Positions 1 through 8,087 of a stretch of 20,421 nt of DNA are shown here, in pieces. The stretch's first letter is position 1. Each line of letters begins with the position of its first letter. The position numbers and the translations under genes were made by a program. Source of the DNA: Bacteroidota bacterium (GTDB lineage Bacteria > Bacteroidota > Bacteroidia > Cytophagales > Cyclobacteriaceae); NCBI GenBank assembly GCA_003242315.1, contig QGUY01000038.1, positions 1 through 20,421 of the forward strand. Reading direction: 5' to 3'. The notes beneath the pieces were generated by a model. It made no database searches and was not told the DNA's origin. It saw only the letters and a program-made list of their open reading frames with translations.

Positions 1-982
1 TGATGGAAGGATCGCCTGCCACAAGTGTCCAGGTGCCAGTGCCCACAGCGGGCGTATTCGCGTTCAGAAGGAACGTGCCGTTGTTACACTGCTCGATTTC
101 AGGATCACCGGCATCGGCTGTCGTCGGTGCTTCGCTAACCGTTATATATCGAATGTCGACGCAATTGGGAACGAAAGTGACGTAGTCATTGACGATGGAG
201 AACGATTCATCATTTCGATTGGCAACGGCAATACCATTGGTACCCGTGGCGTCTTCAATCCCCATCGTTGCGAAATTCGCGGGGATGTTGATGTTCGTCG
301 AGTGAATCTCAATGATGTTAGTCGTTTCGTGAAGCTGCAGCTGTACCTTAACCGCATACAGCGGGTTATTGTCACGATACACGTTGTAGTTCACGACAAA
401 CTTTCTGAACGGAGCGCGCCCTGCAATAAAATACTCAATCGGTCCCGGCGTAGGTGTCATTTCATCCCAGGCCAGCGCAATGATATTATTGGGTGCGGCA
501 GCATTCGGCAACGCCTGGTTGATCGGTGTACTTACACCCGGACTGAATCCAACGATGGCGTTCGAGCCAATGTAGACGTCAGTATAGTTGACACCAAAGA
601 AATTGAAGGTGAATCCAATAGGTATTGCGCCCGACTCAGAGTTATCGGTGAGCGGAAGGATGGTGCTACCCACGGGTGTAGGGATCGGATTAAACGTGCC
701 GCCATTCGACACTGTATAATTCGTGGCCGCGCCGCTCGTTGCCACAACAGTATCCGCACCGATCACAAGTGACGGATCGTATGAAGCGATAGGCGTTGTC
801 ACACCGGCGCGATAGAACTGCAAGCCGCCCGGCGAGCCCGCCAGCACCACTGGCGGGTCGCTGCTGCAGTAGGTAGGATCGAGGTTGGATATGGTACACT
901 GCGCATGAAGTTCTCCTATCGGCAGGAATATTCCGCCAAGGAGACTCATGAGTAATGTACCGTACAACGCGATCCTTGTCAT
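1..982 (-). CDS. Secreted adhesin-like protein, N-terminal part (runs off window)
   Basis: The reading frame is open for about 327 codons from an ATG at 982 to the window edge, so the C-terminus is missing. The first 28 residues form a signal peptide (basic start, hydrophobic stretch, cut after HAQ). Next comes a Cys-rich opening (CTISNLDPTYCSSDPP). A domain around residues 90-270 contains the motif IIALAWDEMTP followed by a conserved RKFVVNYNVY strand and TTNIIEIHST. This block is common in large exported Bacteroidota proteins that end in gliding-motility or type IX sorting domains. From about residue 295 a PKD/Ig-like repeat begins (ADAGDPEIEQCNNGTF, then GTGTWTLVAG). The product is probably a multidomain surface or secreted protein exported by type IX secretion, but the sorting domain would lie outside the window. 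It begins 14 bp after the lipoprotein gene and is last seen in that operon. Function beyond adhesion or structure is unknown. Confidence 0.85.
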   Translation of the reverse strand, partial: MTRIALYGTLLMSLLGGIFLPIGELHAQCTISNLDPTYCSSDPPVVLAGSPGGLQFYRAGVTTPIASYDPSLVIGADTVVATSGAATNYTVSNGGTFNPIPTPVGSTILPLTDNSESGAIPIGFTFNFFGVNYTDVYIGSNAIVGFSPGVSTPINQALPNAAAPNNIIALAWDEMTPTPGPIEYFIAGRAPFRKFVVNYNVYRDNNPLYAVKVQLQLHETTNIIEIHSTNINIPANFATMGIEDATGTNGIAVANRNDESFSIVNDYVTFVPNCVDIRYITVSEAPTTADAGDPEIEQCNNGTFLLNANTPAVGTGTWTLVAGDPSI

Positions 983-996
983 AGTATCTTTTCCTA

Positions 997-2325
997 TTAT
1001 GGCATCGACGGCTGAGACGCAAACCGTCCTCCTGCATTCAGTTTGAAAAAGCCCATCTTCAGATTGCTCACACCCACGTTGATGGTCCCAACGACCAGGA
1101 TGTGTCCATCCGGAAGTTCCGCAACCGCCCCTGCGCGGTCGTCGTTCCGGTCGCCAGCGCCAAACGTTGACGACCAATACACCACATCGCCGGAAACACT
1201 CACCTTGCAAAGCCACATGTTGCGTGTTCCGACATCTCCCTCTGTTCCGAGGATCAAGTAACCTTGTTGGCCACGCGTCGCCTTGCATACGGACACGGGA
1301 TTAATTCTCCCCGTTACTCCATCCGACGGTAACACCCTGTTTCCCGGTCCGCCAGGCAAAAGACTTCCATTGTCGTTTGCTACATGACTTACATAGATGT
1401 CCTGCCGTCCCGAAGGATCTGTCTGCGTTCCCACCAGGAAAAAGCCACCTCCGAACGAGGGACAAACAGCGGTGAGGAACTCATCCATTCCCTGTCGGTC
1501 GTCACTCAGAGGGATGTCCTTGTTGCCAACAGGCAGTCCGTTATTGTCAAACCCGAACAACCAGAAATTGTGATTCACCCCGTTTTCGGTTCTGAACAAC
1601 TTGTTGTCGGACCCCAGGAGGTAAATGGTATTGCCACCTGTTCGTACGGAACGAACACCTGATGCCAATTCCGCCTGGCTGTTGTAATACAGGAAATCTT
1701 CATCCCATTCCAGGTCGTTGGTGAACCGGAGTTTCATGTAGCTGACCTTTTTCAATCCCCCGTCCGCCTCGGTTGTTGTATACTCCAACGAGCCGGTTAC
1801 GATGTAACCGTCCTCAAGCGTCGTCACGGTGTTCGGTCTTTCAATGCCATAATCAACACCTTCGAGCATTGGCGAGCCGAAGACCACGCTATCTGTCTTC
1901 TCCCCTTCCGGCGTTATCAGTATGAGCTTTACGTTTTCCGTGGGATCGGCCGACTGAGGATCTCTTGATTGTGCGAGAACAATGTAGCCTCCGTTGTTGG
2001 CAGGCTCGATGTCGCGGGCCTCGTCATCGGGACCGCCGAGCTTTTTTTGCCACAAAAGGTTTCCGGACCAATCCGCCTTCACGAGGAAAAGTCTCCTGCT
2101 GCCATCGGGTTCGGTAGTTGTCCCCAGGAGCAATACGGATTGCGTTGACTCTTCAACCACCAGGTCAACACCTTCCTGGTATCCTTCATCGCCGAAGAGT
2201 CTCACGAAATAATCCTCATACACGGGCTCCAGATTGTTCTCAGTATCGCACGATACGATCGTCAAAGCGATCGTCATGATCGCCAGAAATGTGAGAGCAA
2301 TATGGTAGTAGTTCCTAATTGTCAT
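997..2325 (-). CDS. Lipoprotein with propeller-like repeats
   Basis: This is a 442-residue protein with an N-terminal hydrophobic segment ending in the lipobox IVSC (Cys26), so it should be lipidated. The rest is built from repeating units of the form 'W.G.LLWQKKLGG..DDEA....NNGGYIVLAQS', with later copies at DGYIVTGS, GGGFFLVGT, QGYLILGT and DGHILVVGT. This spacing of about 45-60 residues and the GG/DGG(Y)I-GT strand pattern is typical of beta-propeller repeats in exported Bacteroidota proteins. No catalytic motif is seen. The ATG overlaps the end of the upstream barrel gene by 11 bp, which suggests translational coupling; a purine-rich GGGGAAAG stretch sits just before it. The likely place is the outer membrane, as a binding or scaffold partner of the barrel protein. 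The specific function is unknown. Confidence 0.85.
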   Translation of the reverse strand: MTIRNYYHIALTFLAIMTIALTIVSCDTENNLEPVYEDYFVRLFGDEGYQEGVDLVVEESTQSVLLLGTTTEPDGSRRLFLVKADWSGNLLWQKKLGGPDDEARDIEPANNGGYIVLAQSRDPQSADPTENVKLILITPEGEKTDSVVFGSPMLEGVDYGIERPNTVTTLEDGYIVTGSLEYTTTEADGGLKKVSYMKLRFTNDLEWDEDFLYYNSQAELASGVRSVRTGGNTIYLLGSDNKLFRTENGVNHNFWLFGFDNNGLPVGNKDIPLSDDRQGMDEFLTAVCPSFGGGFFLVGTQTDPSGRQDIYVSHVANDNGSLLPGGPGNRVLPSDGVTGRINPVSVCKATRGQQGYLILGTEGDVGTRNMWLCKVSVSGDVVYWSSTFGAGDRNDDRAGAVAELPDGHILVVGTINVGVSNLKMGFFKLNAGGRFASQPSMP

Positions 2326-3463
2326 GCTTTCCCCGCAGTATGCTGCGAAGCACGGATTGCGTGCGTGCAGTCTTGAGTTTCCTTGGGTTATACAGCTGGT
2401 GCATGTACCCTATCGTAAAGTACAGGTGATTGAGCTTGAAGAAATCATCGGAGCTGGCGTAACGCCATGTCGGTTCTGAGCTCGCTATCAACTGACTACC
2501 TTCCTTGGTGTAGTCATTCACCAGACCGCTATAATCCATGACGTTCTTCATACCAAGCGTGTAGCGAACGTCGGCAAAGACATAATGGAGATCCCATTTG
2601 TAGCGAATACCACCCCCGGCCACCAGCGACCAGTTCCAGTTTTTCCTCTTGTAGTCGTATTTCACAATGGGACTTTCGGAAGGCGTCACGGACCCGCTGC
2701 CGGACGTGAACCTGTCGTTGAGCGTTGGGTTAGCCTTACTGCTAAAAAGATAATTGATGGCAGCTCCGCCATAGGCATAGGGCACTACCTTTCCAGTTTT
2801 GAAGTTGTAGATGACGGTCACTGGAAGATTAAACCATCCCAGCCGGTCCTGTATGATAACGTCGTCCGTTGTCCAGAGACCGCTTTGCTCTTTGCGGTAT
2901 GTCGTGTAGGCGTATTGCAGTTCTGAGCCGATGCTCAGATTGTCGTTGATGTTGTAGTTCGCTCCGACGGCGGCGGTCCATCCCGGCAGCAGCACATAGC
3001 GTGTGTCAAGCGGCACACCGGAAAGGCTCATCTCGCGAAGCACGTTCACGAACGTGACGTTGCCACCAATGCGACCCAACAATGAAAATATAGGTGTAGA
3101 CGTAAATTTTTTACTCAAGTAAACAACATCGATCGGATCCCGCGACGGATCCGTAACGAATTCAGGGTTTGCGCGAAGCAATTCGAGGTAACTTTCCTCG
3201 GCCTTCTCGGGGTTGTCGAGGAGAAGGTAAACCTGAGTAAGCAAAAGGTAAGCGCGCTGGCGTTGCTCCCTCGTGAATCCTCCCTTTAGACAGTCAGCCA
3301 GTAGTGAGTCCACTCCCAGGAAGTGACCGGCACTAACTTCTTCCGCCGCCTGATTCAGAATGATCTCGCAATCGTCGCTCGACTGGCCATACACGCCGAC
3401 GCAAAGGAAAAGTTGAAGACAAAAAATGAGACCCAGTAGTCGTCTTCGCATATTAATAATCAT
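2315..3463 (-). CDS. Outer-membrane beta-barrel protein with N-terminal TPR-like region
   Basis: This 382-residue protein has a signal peptide (RRRLLGLIFCLQLFLCVGVYGQ). A helical TPR-like region follows at about residues 30-105, including AYLLLTQVYLLLDNPEKAEE and a 'LLRANPEF..DPSRDPIDVVYLSKKF' linker often seen before a barrel in this phylum. From about residue 120 alternating aromatic strands (GGNVTFVNV, WTAAVGANYNI, SIGSELQYAY, VPYAYGGAAINY, WSLVAGGGIRYKW, HLYFTIGYMHQLY) fit a PorT/OMP_b-brl type barrel. It ends in a basic tail instead of a terminal aromatic residue. The ATG at 3463 overlaps the NTPase gene stop by 11 bp. A second ATG at 3451 lies directly after that stop (TAATATG) and gives a cleaner signal peptide starting MRRR, so it may be the true start. 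Its role is probably a channel or partner of the lipoprotein and the NTPase. Confidence 0.87.
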   Translation of the reverse strand: MIINMRRRLLGLIFCLQLFLCVGVYGQSSDDCEIILNQAAEEVSAGHFLGVDSLLADCLKGGFTREQRQRAYLLLTQVYLLLDNPEKAEESYLELLRANPEFVTDPSRDPIDVVYLSKKFTSTPIFSLLGRIGGNVTFVNVLREMSLSGVPLDTRYVLLPGWTAAVGANYNINDNLSIGSELQYAYTTYRKEQSGLWTTDDVIIQDRLGWFNLPVTVIYNFKTGKVVPYAYGGAAINYLFSSKANPTLNDRFTSGSGSVTPSESPIVKYDYKRKNWNWSLVAGGGIRYKWDLHYVFADVRYTLGMKNVMDYSGLVNDYTKEGSQLIASSEPTWRYASSDDFFKLNHLYFTIGYMHQLYNPRKLKTARTQSVLRSILRGKHDN

Positions 3464-6400
3464 TAATCAAAATACCGGGGCACGTGTATTCGTAGCCAAT
3501 GTCGTTGCCCACGTACTTCTCCCATTCATCCTGCGTCAGGTTACGTGCCATCTGCGGACACACCTTTTCGGCAAGTATGGAATGGTCGGTCGGCCATACG
3601 CGGATTTCGGATTCACTTGTGGATGCAACCAGGTATTTCGAGTCGCGACTAAAGACGACGTCGAACAAATACCCGTTGTTGTTATCCATTTCAATGGGCA
3701 GGTCCTCGGGAAAATCGAGGACCCACATCTGCAACTTGCGGTCTGCTCCCGCACTTGCGAGCAGTTTTCCATCCGGACTGAATTCCACATCGAAGACACC
3801 CGCGTTATGACCTGTAAAGTTTTTCATTTCACGCGTCGCCAGTTCAACAACTCTCACAGAACCCCTTCGCGTTGTGTAGTCGTCCGTACCATAGGCGATG
3901 TAGCGACCATCATGGCTGAACTTCACTGTGAGAATACGCGCATTTGGTTCCTCAACGAAGGTTTCATATGAACCATTGATGAGGTTGAGCAGGATAACCT
4001 TTCCATCCCACGTACCACACGCCAAGCGATCTTCTGACGGAGCAGCACTCATGGTCTTCACTTCTGCCGTAAACGTCGCCAGTGTGCTTACCGATCCCGT
4101 GTTGATGTTGACCTTGCTGATCACATACTCCTGACGTTTGACGTCACCGCTGGCCACAAGCAGGGAACCATCATGGAGAAACTGCAGAGCGTTGGTACCC
4201 CCCTTAAATCCACGGATCACGCGCGGGGCGTTGTTGCTTCCAGCTGTGAGATCGTAAACTTGAATGAACGCCGAATCCGTACCGTTTACGAGGTAGCGCT
4301 GATCCGCGCTAACCGCCAGCACTTTGTTGGGAAACGCGTTGCGATAGTTGGTCGGCTCACTCTTGAGCGTGAGGTAATCCCCTGCAAATATTCTTCCGTC
4401 AGCGCCGGCTGCAAAAAAGCCACTACCCGATTGATTCAGGATGAGCGAGTTGATTCTGTTCCTCGGCGGACCGGGCACCCTTATGGCGTTATAATTTCTG
4501 TTGTCAAGCTTGGTTAGTGCATAATACAATCCCGAATAGATGTACGGATCGTACTGATTGCCCTCGTAACGCTTGTGGAAATGGTATGCCTGCATGGCCA
4601 GGAGTCCAGCGAGATATTTGTCGTCGGTCTCCTGACGCGACTTTGCCGCCATAGCCTGAGCTTTCGTAAGCATCAGCAGGCGATTAGCGCGATTGTATTC
4701 GTTTTCCGCTTCCTGTCTCCGCGCTTCTGCGATGGCGCGTGCTTCCGCTTCACTTTCACGAGCCCTAAGGGCAATTTCAGTTTGCCACTTGGCCACTTCC
4801 AGCGCTTCTTCCGCTCTCAGGACGGCGGCTGTCCTTTCACGCAGCGCAATTTCAAGCCTGCTGTTTGCGCGGCTGAGTTCGTCCGCGGCCATCTGCGCGA
4901 TAAGCCTCGCCGAGTCGGCCTTACTTTTCTCGAGCACCGCGATGTTGCGTTGGCGTTCCGCTTCTTCACCACGTTGGGTAGCCAGTTCTGTCTGGTGATC
5001 GGCCTCAATTTTTTTCATGTACGCAAACACCATGAACAGAATAGCAATCACCGCAGCAGCACCCAGGATAATGGCCGTGATGTTGGCGCGTCGCAGCACG
5101 CGACGCCGCATCATATCCTGATTCTTGAGCTCCGCTTCGTATGTGATGCGGCTGGTGTCGAGGAACACGACGGCACGTTCAAACGCTTCGTCGTAACGCT
5201 GGGCCCATGCGCGGGTCGGGCGTTGCTTGTTTTGCCAGTTGAGCGCAAGCTGAAGGTCAGGCGGACGCCAGAGTCCGGTCTTCCCGATCTGGTACATTGC
5301 CGCCGCTTCAGAAAGCCGTTTGTACATCTGCGCCGATTCGAATTCTTCCTCAACCCAGTTGCCGAGGCGCGTCCAAATGCGCATGAGGCTTTCGTGAGAA
5401 AGTTCGATTACGGAGTCGCCTGTTAATTGAACGGATGTAGGCGGCGTGAGGAACGACCTGCCCGCTTTTCTGAAGTGGTCGACTACTGCAATTACTTCGC
5501 GTTCGGAAGCGCCTGACAATTCACAGATGAGATCGAGCTTGGCCGGCCGGCGGAATCCGCGGTTCTCCTGATTCTTTTCCGTGATCCGTTTGAACAAAAT
5601 CTCGGCGATTTCTTTTCCTCTCGACGAAAGCTCGTCGTAGGCTTCATTCGCGTGAAGCGAAAGTGCCTGGGAGATTCCGCCCACAGCGTTGTAATGTCGA
5701 AGGTCGATGGGTTCACCCGGTTCGCGGTTGGCGTACCAGTACTCCCACGTACGCATGAGCACGTGCTGCAAAACCGGCAACTGATCCTGGTCGTTACCGG
5801 CGTCATTGAGAATGCGCTTTACGAGGCGCGGCGTGATCGCCCCACCTGCGACGCGGATAGGACCCTCGATCACCGCTCGCATTTGCTCACGCGTCATCTG
5901 CGGTACCAGGTAGTTGCTCGAGTTGATCAGCGCGGTGAGGCCGGGGAACACGGAACATCGGTCGAGAAAGTCTGAGCGCATGGTCAGCGCCAGGTACACC
6001 GGCACCTGCTGCTGTGAGATGGCGGTGAGTATGAGATTCACATATTGATGCGCTTCGTCGCGTGCCTCAGCCGATCCGATATCCGCGTCGGAATAGCGGA
6101 AAATTTCTTCAAACTGGTCGATGAGGAAGCAGACATTCTCCGAAGGATCTTTCTGGATCATGCGTGCCAGTTCGGTGAGTCCGTTTTGACTGCTGCGCAA
6201 CACCGAGTTGGCGATAGCGATGTGAACCGACCGTTCTTCCGCTTGCAGACTCCCGTTGCTGATCATGTAGTCGACAGCAGCTTCGGCAATGTTGAGGATA
6301 GGTGTCGTGCCAGGTCTGACCGACATCACATGCCATTCCGGTCCGGTGCGTGTTACAAATCCACCGTACAGAACGGGAAGAAGTCCGGAGAACATGAGGG

Positions 6401-6626
6401 AGGACTTACCGCTTCCGGAATAACCGAGTACAGCCAGGAAGCGACTGCGCGCGAGCTTGAGGAGGATCTCGTCAACCTGCCCTTCACGTCCGAAGAAGAG
6501 ATGGCACTCATCGGTGGAATACGGACGCAATCCCGGGAACGGATTTCCAGACGAAGGATCCATCTCCGTAATAACATCCGGGGCCGACCTTCCCGGTTCG
6601 CCTGATGCCATGGGTTGGTTCATCAT
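3453..6626 (-). CDS. Membrane-anchored nSTAND1 NTPase with WD40 repeats
   Basis: This is a 1057-residue multidomain protein. Residues 28-50 (NPFPGLRPY, then FFGRE) are the usual entry to an nSTAND1 ATPase domain. Walker A is GYSGSGKS at 68-75 and Walker B is FLIDQFEE at 167-174. A helical winged-type region follows to about 500. A basic stretch (MMRRRVLRR) precedes a single membrane helix at about 515-536. Residues 540-660 form an Ala/Glu/Arg-rich coiled coil. Residues 720-1013 hold degenerate WD40 repeats, the clearest being VFDVEFSPDGKLLASAGAD at about 944-962. The tail RNLTQDEWEKYVG followed by TCP is a C-terminal motif I know from other STAND and caspase WD40 proteins. Family knowledge says STAND NTPases are switches opened by ligand binding to the repeat arm. 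By the positive-inside rule the ATPase would be cytoplasmic and the WD40 arm periplasmic; that topology is inferred. It leads an operon with a barrel protein, a lipoprotein and an adhesin. Confidence 0.93.
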   Translation of the reverse strand: MMNQPMASGEPGRSAPDVITEMDPSSGNPFPGLRPYSTDECHLFFGREGQVDEILLKLARSRFLAVLGYSGSGKSSLMFSGLLPVLYGGFVTRTGPEWHVMSVRPGTTPILNIAEAAVDYMISNGSLQAEERSVHIAIANSVLRSSQNGLTELARMIQKDPSENVCFLIDQFEEIFRYSDADIGSAEARDEAHQYVNLILTAISQQQVPVYLALTMRSDFLDRCSVFPGLTALINSSNYLVPQMTREQMRAVIEGPIRVAGGAITPRLVKRILNDAGNDQDQLPVLQHVLMRTWEYWYANREPGEPIDLRHYNAVGGISQALSLHANEAYDELSSRGKEIAEILFKRITEKNQENRGFRRPAKLDLICELSGASEREVIAVVDHFRKAGRSFLTPPTSVQLTGDSVIELSHESLMRIWTRLGNWVEEEFESAQMYKRLSEAAAMYQIGKTGLWRPPDLQLALNWQNKQRPTRAWAQRYDEAFERAVVFLDTSRITYEAELKNQDMMRRRVLRRANITAIILGAAAVIAILFMVFAYMKKIEADHQTELATQRGEEAERQRNIAVLEKSKADSARLIAQMAADELSRANSRLEIALRERTAAVLRAEEALEVAKWQTEIALRARESEAEARAIAEARRQEAENEYNRANRLLMLTKAQAMAAKSRQETDDKYLAGLLAMQAYHFHKRYEGNQYDPYIYSGLYYALTKLDNRNYNAIRVPGPPRNRINSLILNQSGSGFFAAGADGRIFAGDYLTLKSEPTNYRNAFPNKVLAVSADQRYLVNGTDSAFIQVYDLTAGSNNAPRVIRGFKGGTNALQFLHDGSLLVASGDVKRQEYVISKVNINTGSVSTLATFTAEVKTMSAAPSEDRLACGTWDGKVILLNLINGSYETFVEEPNARILTVKFSHDGRYIAYGTDDYTTRRGSVRVVELATREMKNFTGHNAGVFDVEFSPDGKLLASAGADRKLQMWVLDFPEDLPIEMDNNNGYLFDVVFSRDSKYLVASTSESEIRVWPTDHSILAEKVCPQMARNLTQDEWEKYVGNDIGYEYTCPGILINDY

Positions 6627-6685
6627 AATCCTGGGAAACGTGCCGCGCTAGAAAGCTTTCTGGAGAGCCTCTTCCATGCAGTTAA

Positions 6686-6717
6686 AAAAGTAAAACACAA
6701 GCAATTAAGACCTCAAA
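6686..6717 (-). promoter_or_regulatory. Possible Bacteroidota-type promoter for the nSTAND operon
   Basis: Reading the minus strand, TTTG (6717-6714) is followed 21 bases later by TACTTTTT (6692-6685), close to the TAnnTTTG -7 consensus with a final mismatch. It lies after the rplT terminator and 60 bases ahead of the ATG at 6626. The region is AT-rich, so chance matches are likely; this is a tentative call. Confidence 0.25.
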
Positions 6718-6750
6718 AAATGCTGTCGAAAAATAGCGAAATCCCCTTCC

Positions 6751-6782
6751 AAAAACAAAAAAGGGGGCTAATGAACCCCCTT
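6751..6782 (-). terminator. Rho-independent terminator after rplT
   Basis: On the minus strand a perfect 7-bp stem (AAGGGGG at 6782-6776, CCCCCTT at 6767-6761) with an 8-base loop is followed directly by TTTTGTTTTT. It starts 20 bases after the rplT stop codon. It ends the thrS/infC/rpmI/rplT transcript and insulates the nSTAND operon, which therefore needs its own promoter. Confidence 0.93.
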
Positions 6783-6802
6783 CTGTGATGTACTATCTAA
6801 GG

Positions 6803-7147
6803 CTATTTTACCTGATTTACGATAGCAGCAAACGCTGCCGGGTCGTTCATCGCCAGGTCGGCCAGCACCTTACGGTTCAGGTCGATTCCTGCCTGACGGA
6901 GCTTGCCCATCAGGACTGAATAGGAGAGCCCGTGTTCCCGTGCGCCGGCGTTAATGCGTTGCACCCACAGCGCGCGGAATTCGCGTTTTCTCTGTTTCCG
7001 GTCCCTGTAAGCGTATACAAGGCCCTTTTCGACGGCGTTCTTGGCTACCGTCCATACGTTTTTCCTGCGTCCGAAATACCCTTTCGCCTGCTTTAGGATT
7101 CTCTTGCGGCGAGCCCGGGAGGCTACATTGTTGACTGATCGTGACAT
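6803..7147 (-). CDS. rplT: 50S ribosomal protein L20
   Basis: The 114-residue product is ribosomal protein L20, which binds 23S rRNA early in assembly of the large subunit. The start MSRSVNNVASRARRKRILK, the block AKGYFGRRKN, and the C-terminal part with INAGAREHGLSYS and GIDLNRKVLADLA match the family along its full length. The ATG at 7147 was chosen because it begins the conserved N-terminus. An upstream in-frame TTG at 7183 would add twelve residues that no L20 has. rpmI lies 89 bp upstream and infC before that, the usual order. In many bacteria L20 or L35 represses this operon through its mRNA leader; nothing in the sequence proves that here. A strong terminator follows. Confidence 0.98.
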   Translation of the reverse strand: MSRSVNNVASRARRKRILKQAKGYFGRRKNVWTVAKNAVEKGLVYAYRDRKQRKREFRALWVQRINAGAREHGLSYSVLMGKLRQAGIDLNRKVLADLAMNDPAAFAAIVNQVK

Positions 7148-7236
7148 TTTTTCTCGTTTTTTTGGTTGTTGGCGGCCCCTCAAAAGGGCTCTTTCAGGCC
7201 AAAAACCGGGTTAAATACTAAAAAACCTTGCCCAGA

Positions 7237-7437
7237 TTATACTGCGTAGGGCAGCATGAGCTTGATATTGGCCAGGTCCTCCTTCCGTACCAGAGCCTTG
7301 GCGGTCAACCTGCGTTTTTGCTTGGTTTCCTTCTTGGTCAGGATGTGATTTTTATAAGCGCGTTTCCGCTTCACCTTCCCTGTGCCGGTGATCTTAAACC
7401 GCTTCTTTGCCCCTGACTTCGTCTTGACTTTCGGCAT
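7237..7437 (-). CDS. rpmI: 50S ribosomal protein L35
   Basis: The 66-residue, very basic product begins MPKVKTKSGAKKRFKITGTG and continues with KVKRKRAYKNHILTKK and KQKRRLT, the full-length signature of bacterial L35. It is part of the large ribosomal subunit. The gene starts 21 bp after infC ends and is followed by rplT, the conserved infC-rpmI-rplT order, so the three are almost certainly co-transcribed. Confidence 0.98.
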   Translation of the reverse strand: MPKVKTKSGAKKRFKITGTGKVKRKRAYKNHILTKKETKQKRRLTAKALVRKEDLANIKLMLPYAV

Positions 7438-7458
7438 GTGTGACGTATTAATTGTTCG

Positions 7459-8016
7459 CTATTTCTTCGCTTTGGGCGCTATTATGATCGACATCCGTTT
7501 TCCTTCCAGCTTCGGAAGCTGCTCGACCTTTCCGACATCTTCCAGAGCCTGGGCGAACTTTAACAGCAAGATTTCACCCCGCTCCTTGTAGACGATCGTA
7601 CGGCCAATGAACGTAACCGTCGCCTTGACCTTGGCCCCCTCCTGGAGAAAGTTCTGAGCGTGCCGGACCTTGAAGTTGAAATCGTGCTCCTCGGTATTCG
7701 GCCCGAACCGGATCTCCTTGAGGATCACCTTCTGGGTCTTGGCCTTGATCTCCTTCTGCTTCTTCTTTTGCTCGTACTTGAACTTGGAATAATCAACAAC
7801 CTTGCAAACCGGAGGATCTGCGTTGGGAGAAATTTCCACAAGATCGAGACCCTGTTCGCGGGCGATGCGTATAGCCTGTTGTATAGGATACACATCCACC
7901 TTCACATTTTCGCCAACCACCCTCACCCGGGGAGCTGTAATCTTTTCATTGACCTTATACGGCTCCTCCCGCCGTTGGGGGCCCCGTCTGAAGGGTCTGC
8001 TGCTAGTGTTGTTAAT
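7459..8016 (-). CDS. infC: Translation initiation factor IF-3, AUU start
   Basis: IF-3 binds the 30S subunit and checks start-codon pairing. The N-domain reads REEPYKVNEKITAPRVRVVG, then QQAIRIAREQGLDLVEISPN and DPPVCKVVDYSKFKYEQKKK; a linker and the C-domain (KEIRFGPNTEEHDF, HAQNFLQEGAKVKATVTF) follow. The nearest ATG/GTG-type start, a GTG at 7926, would delete the conserved EEPYKVNEKITAP segment, so it is wrong. Reading upstream, the frame stays open to a TAA at 8029-8031 and contains no ATG or GTG. The only fitting start is ATT at 8016, preceded by AAGGA with 5-nt spacing. This gives 185 residues, normal for the family. An AUU start is well known in E. coli infC, where it lets IF-3 repress its own synthesis. 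Conservation of that control here is inferred. Confidence 0.95.
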   Translation of the reverse strand: MNNTSSRPFRRGPQRREEPYKVNEKITAPRVRVVGENVKVDVYPIQQAIRIAREQGLDLVEISPNADPPVCKVVDYSKFKYEQKKKQKEIKAKTQKVILKEIRFGPNTEEHDFNFKVRHAQNFLQEGAKVKATVTFIGRTIVYKERGEILLLKFAQALEDVGKVEQLPKLEGKRMSIIIAPKAKK

Positions 8017-8026
8017 ACGCTTCCTT
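8014..8026 (-). promoter_or_regulatory. infC ribosome binding site with AUU start codon
   Basis: On the minus strand AAGGAAG (8026-8020) precedes ATT (8016-8014), with 5 nt between AAGGA and the start codon. Many starts in this window lack a clear Shine-Dalgarno sequence, so a good one here makes sense for a weak start codon. This site decides the infC start. Confidence 0.8.
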
Positions 8027-8037
8027 GTTTAGTGTCA

Positions 8038-8045
8038 CAAAAATA
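8038..8045 (-). promoter_or_regulatory. Candidate -7 box upstream of infC
   Basis: TATTTTTG on the minus strand is an exact match to the Bacteroidota TAnnTTTG -7 element, 21 bases ahead of the infC AUU codon. No TTTG lies at the usual distance upstream (one is about 31 bases away), so the -33 half is weak. If real, infC-rpmI-rplT could be transcribed apart from thrS, with a very short leader. Confidence 0.35.
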
Positions 8046-8087
8046 GGCTGCAAATATCGATATTATTTTCTTCTTTCAAAAAAAGCA

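Noticed and set aside
690..1037. 115-codon minus-strand frame across the start of the adhesin gene
   Set aside because: The product is Arg/Cys-rich and matches nothing; another frame on the same strand gives the signal peptide and repeat domains.
4575..5426. 283-codon plus-strand frame opposite the nSTAND gene
   Set aside because: It lies entirely antisense to a well-supported gene, has no recognisable domain and is rich in Arg/Phe/His, as expected from the shadow of a Glu/Ala/Arg coiled coil.
3453..6626. Anti-phage defence role for the nSTAND protein
   Set aside because: It has no effector domain such as a nuclease, protease or TIR, carries a membrane helix, and its neighbours are outer-membrane and secreted proteins. 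Defence is not ruled out but not supported.
6803..7183. Longer rplT model starting at TTG 7183
   Set aside because: The twelve extra residues are absent from L20 proteins; the ATG at 7147 starts the conserved sequence.
7459..7926. Shorter infC model starting at GTG 7926
   Set aside because: It removes the conserved IF-3 N-terminal segment, which is clearly coded upstream in the same frame.
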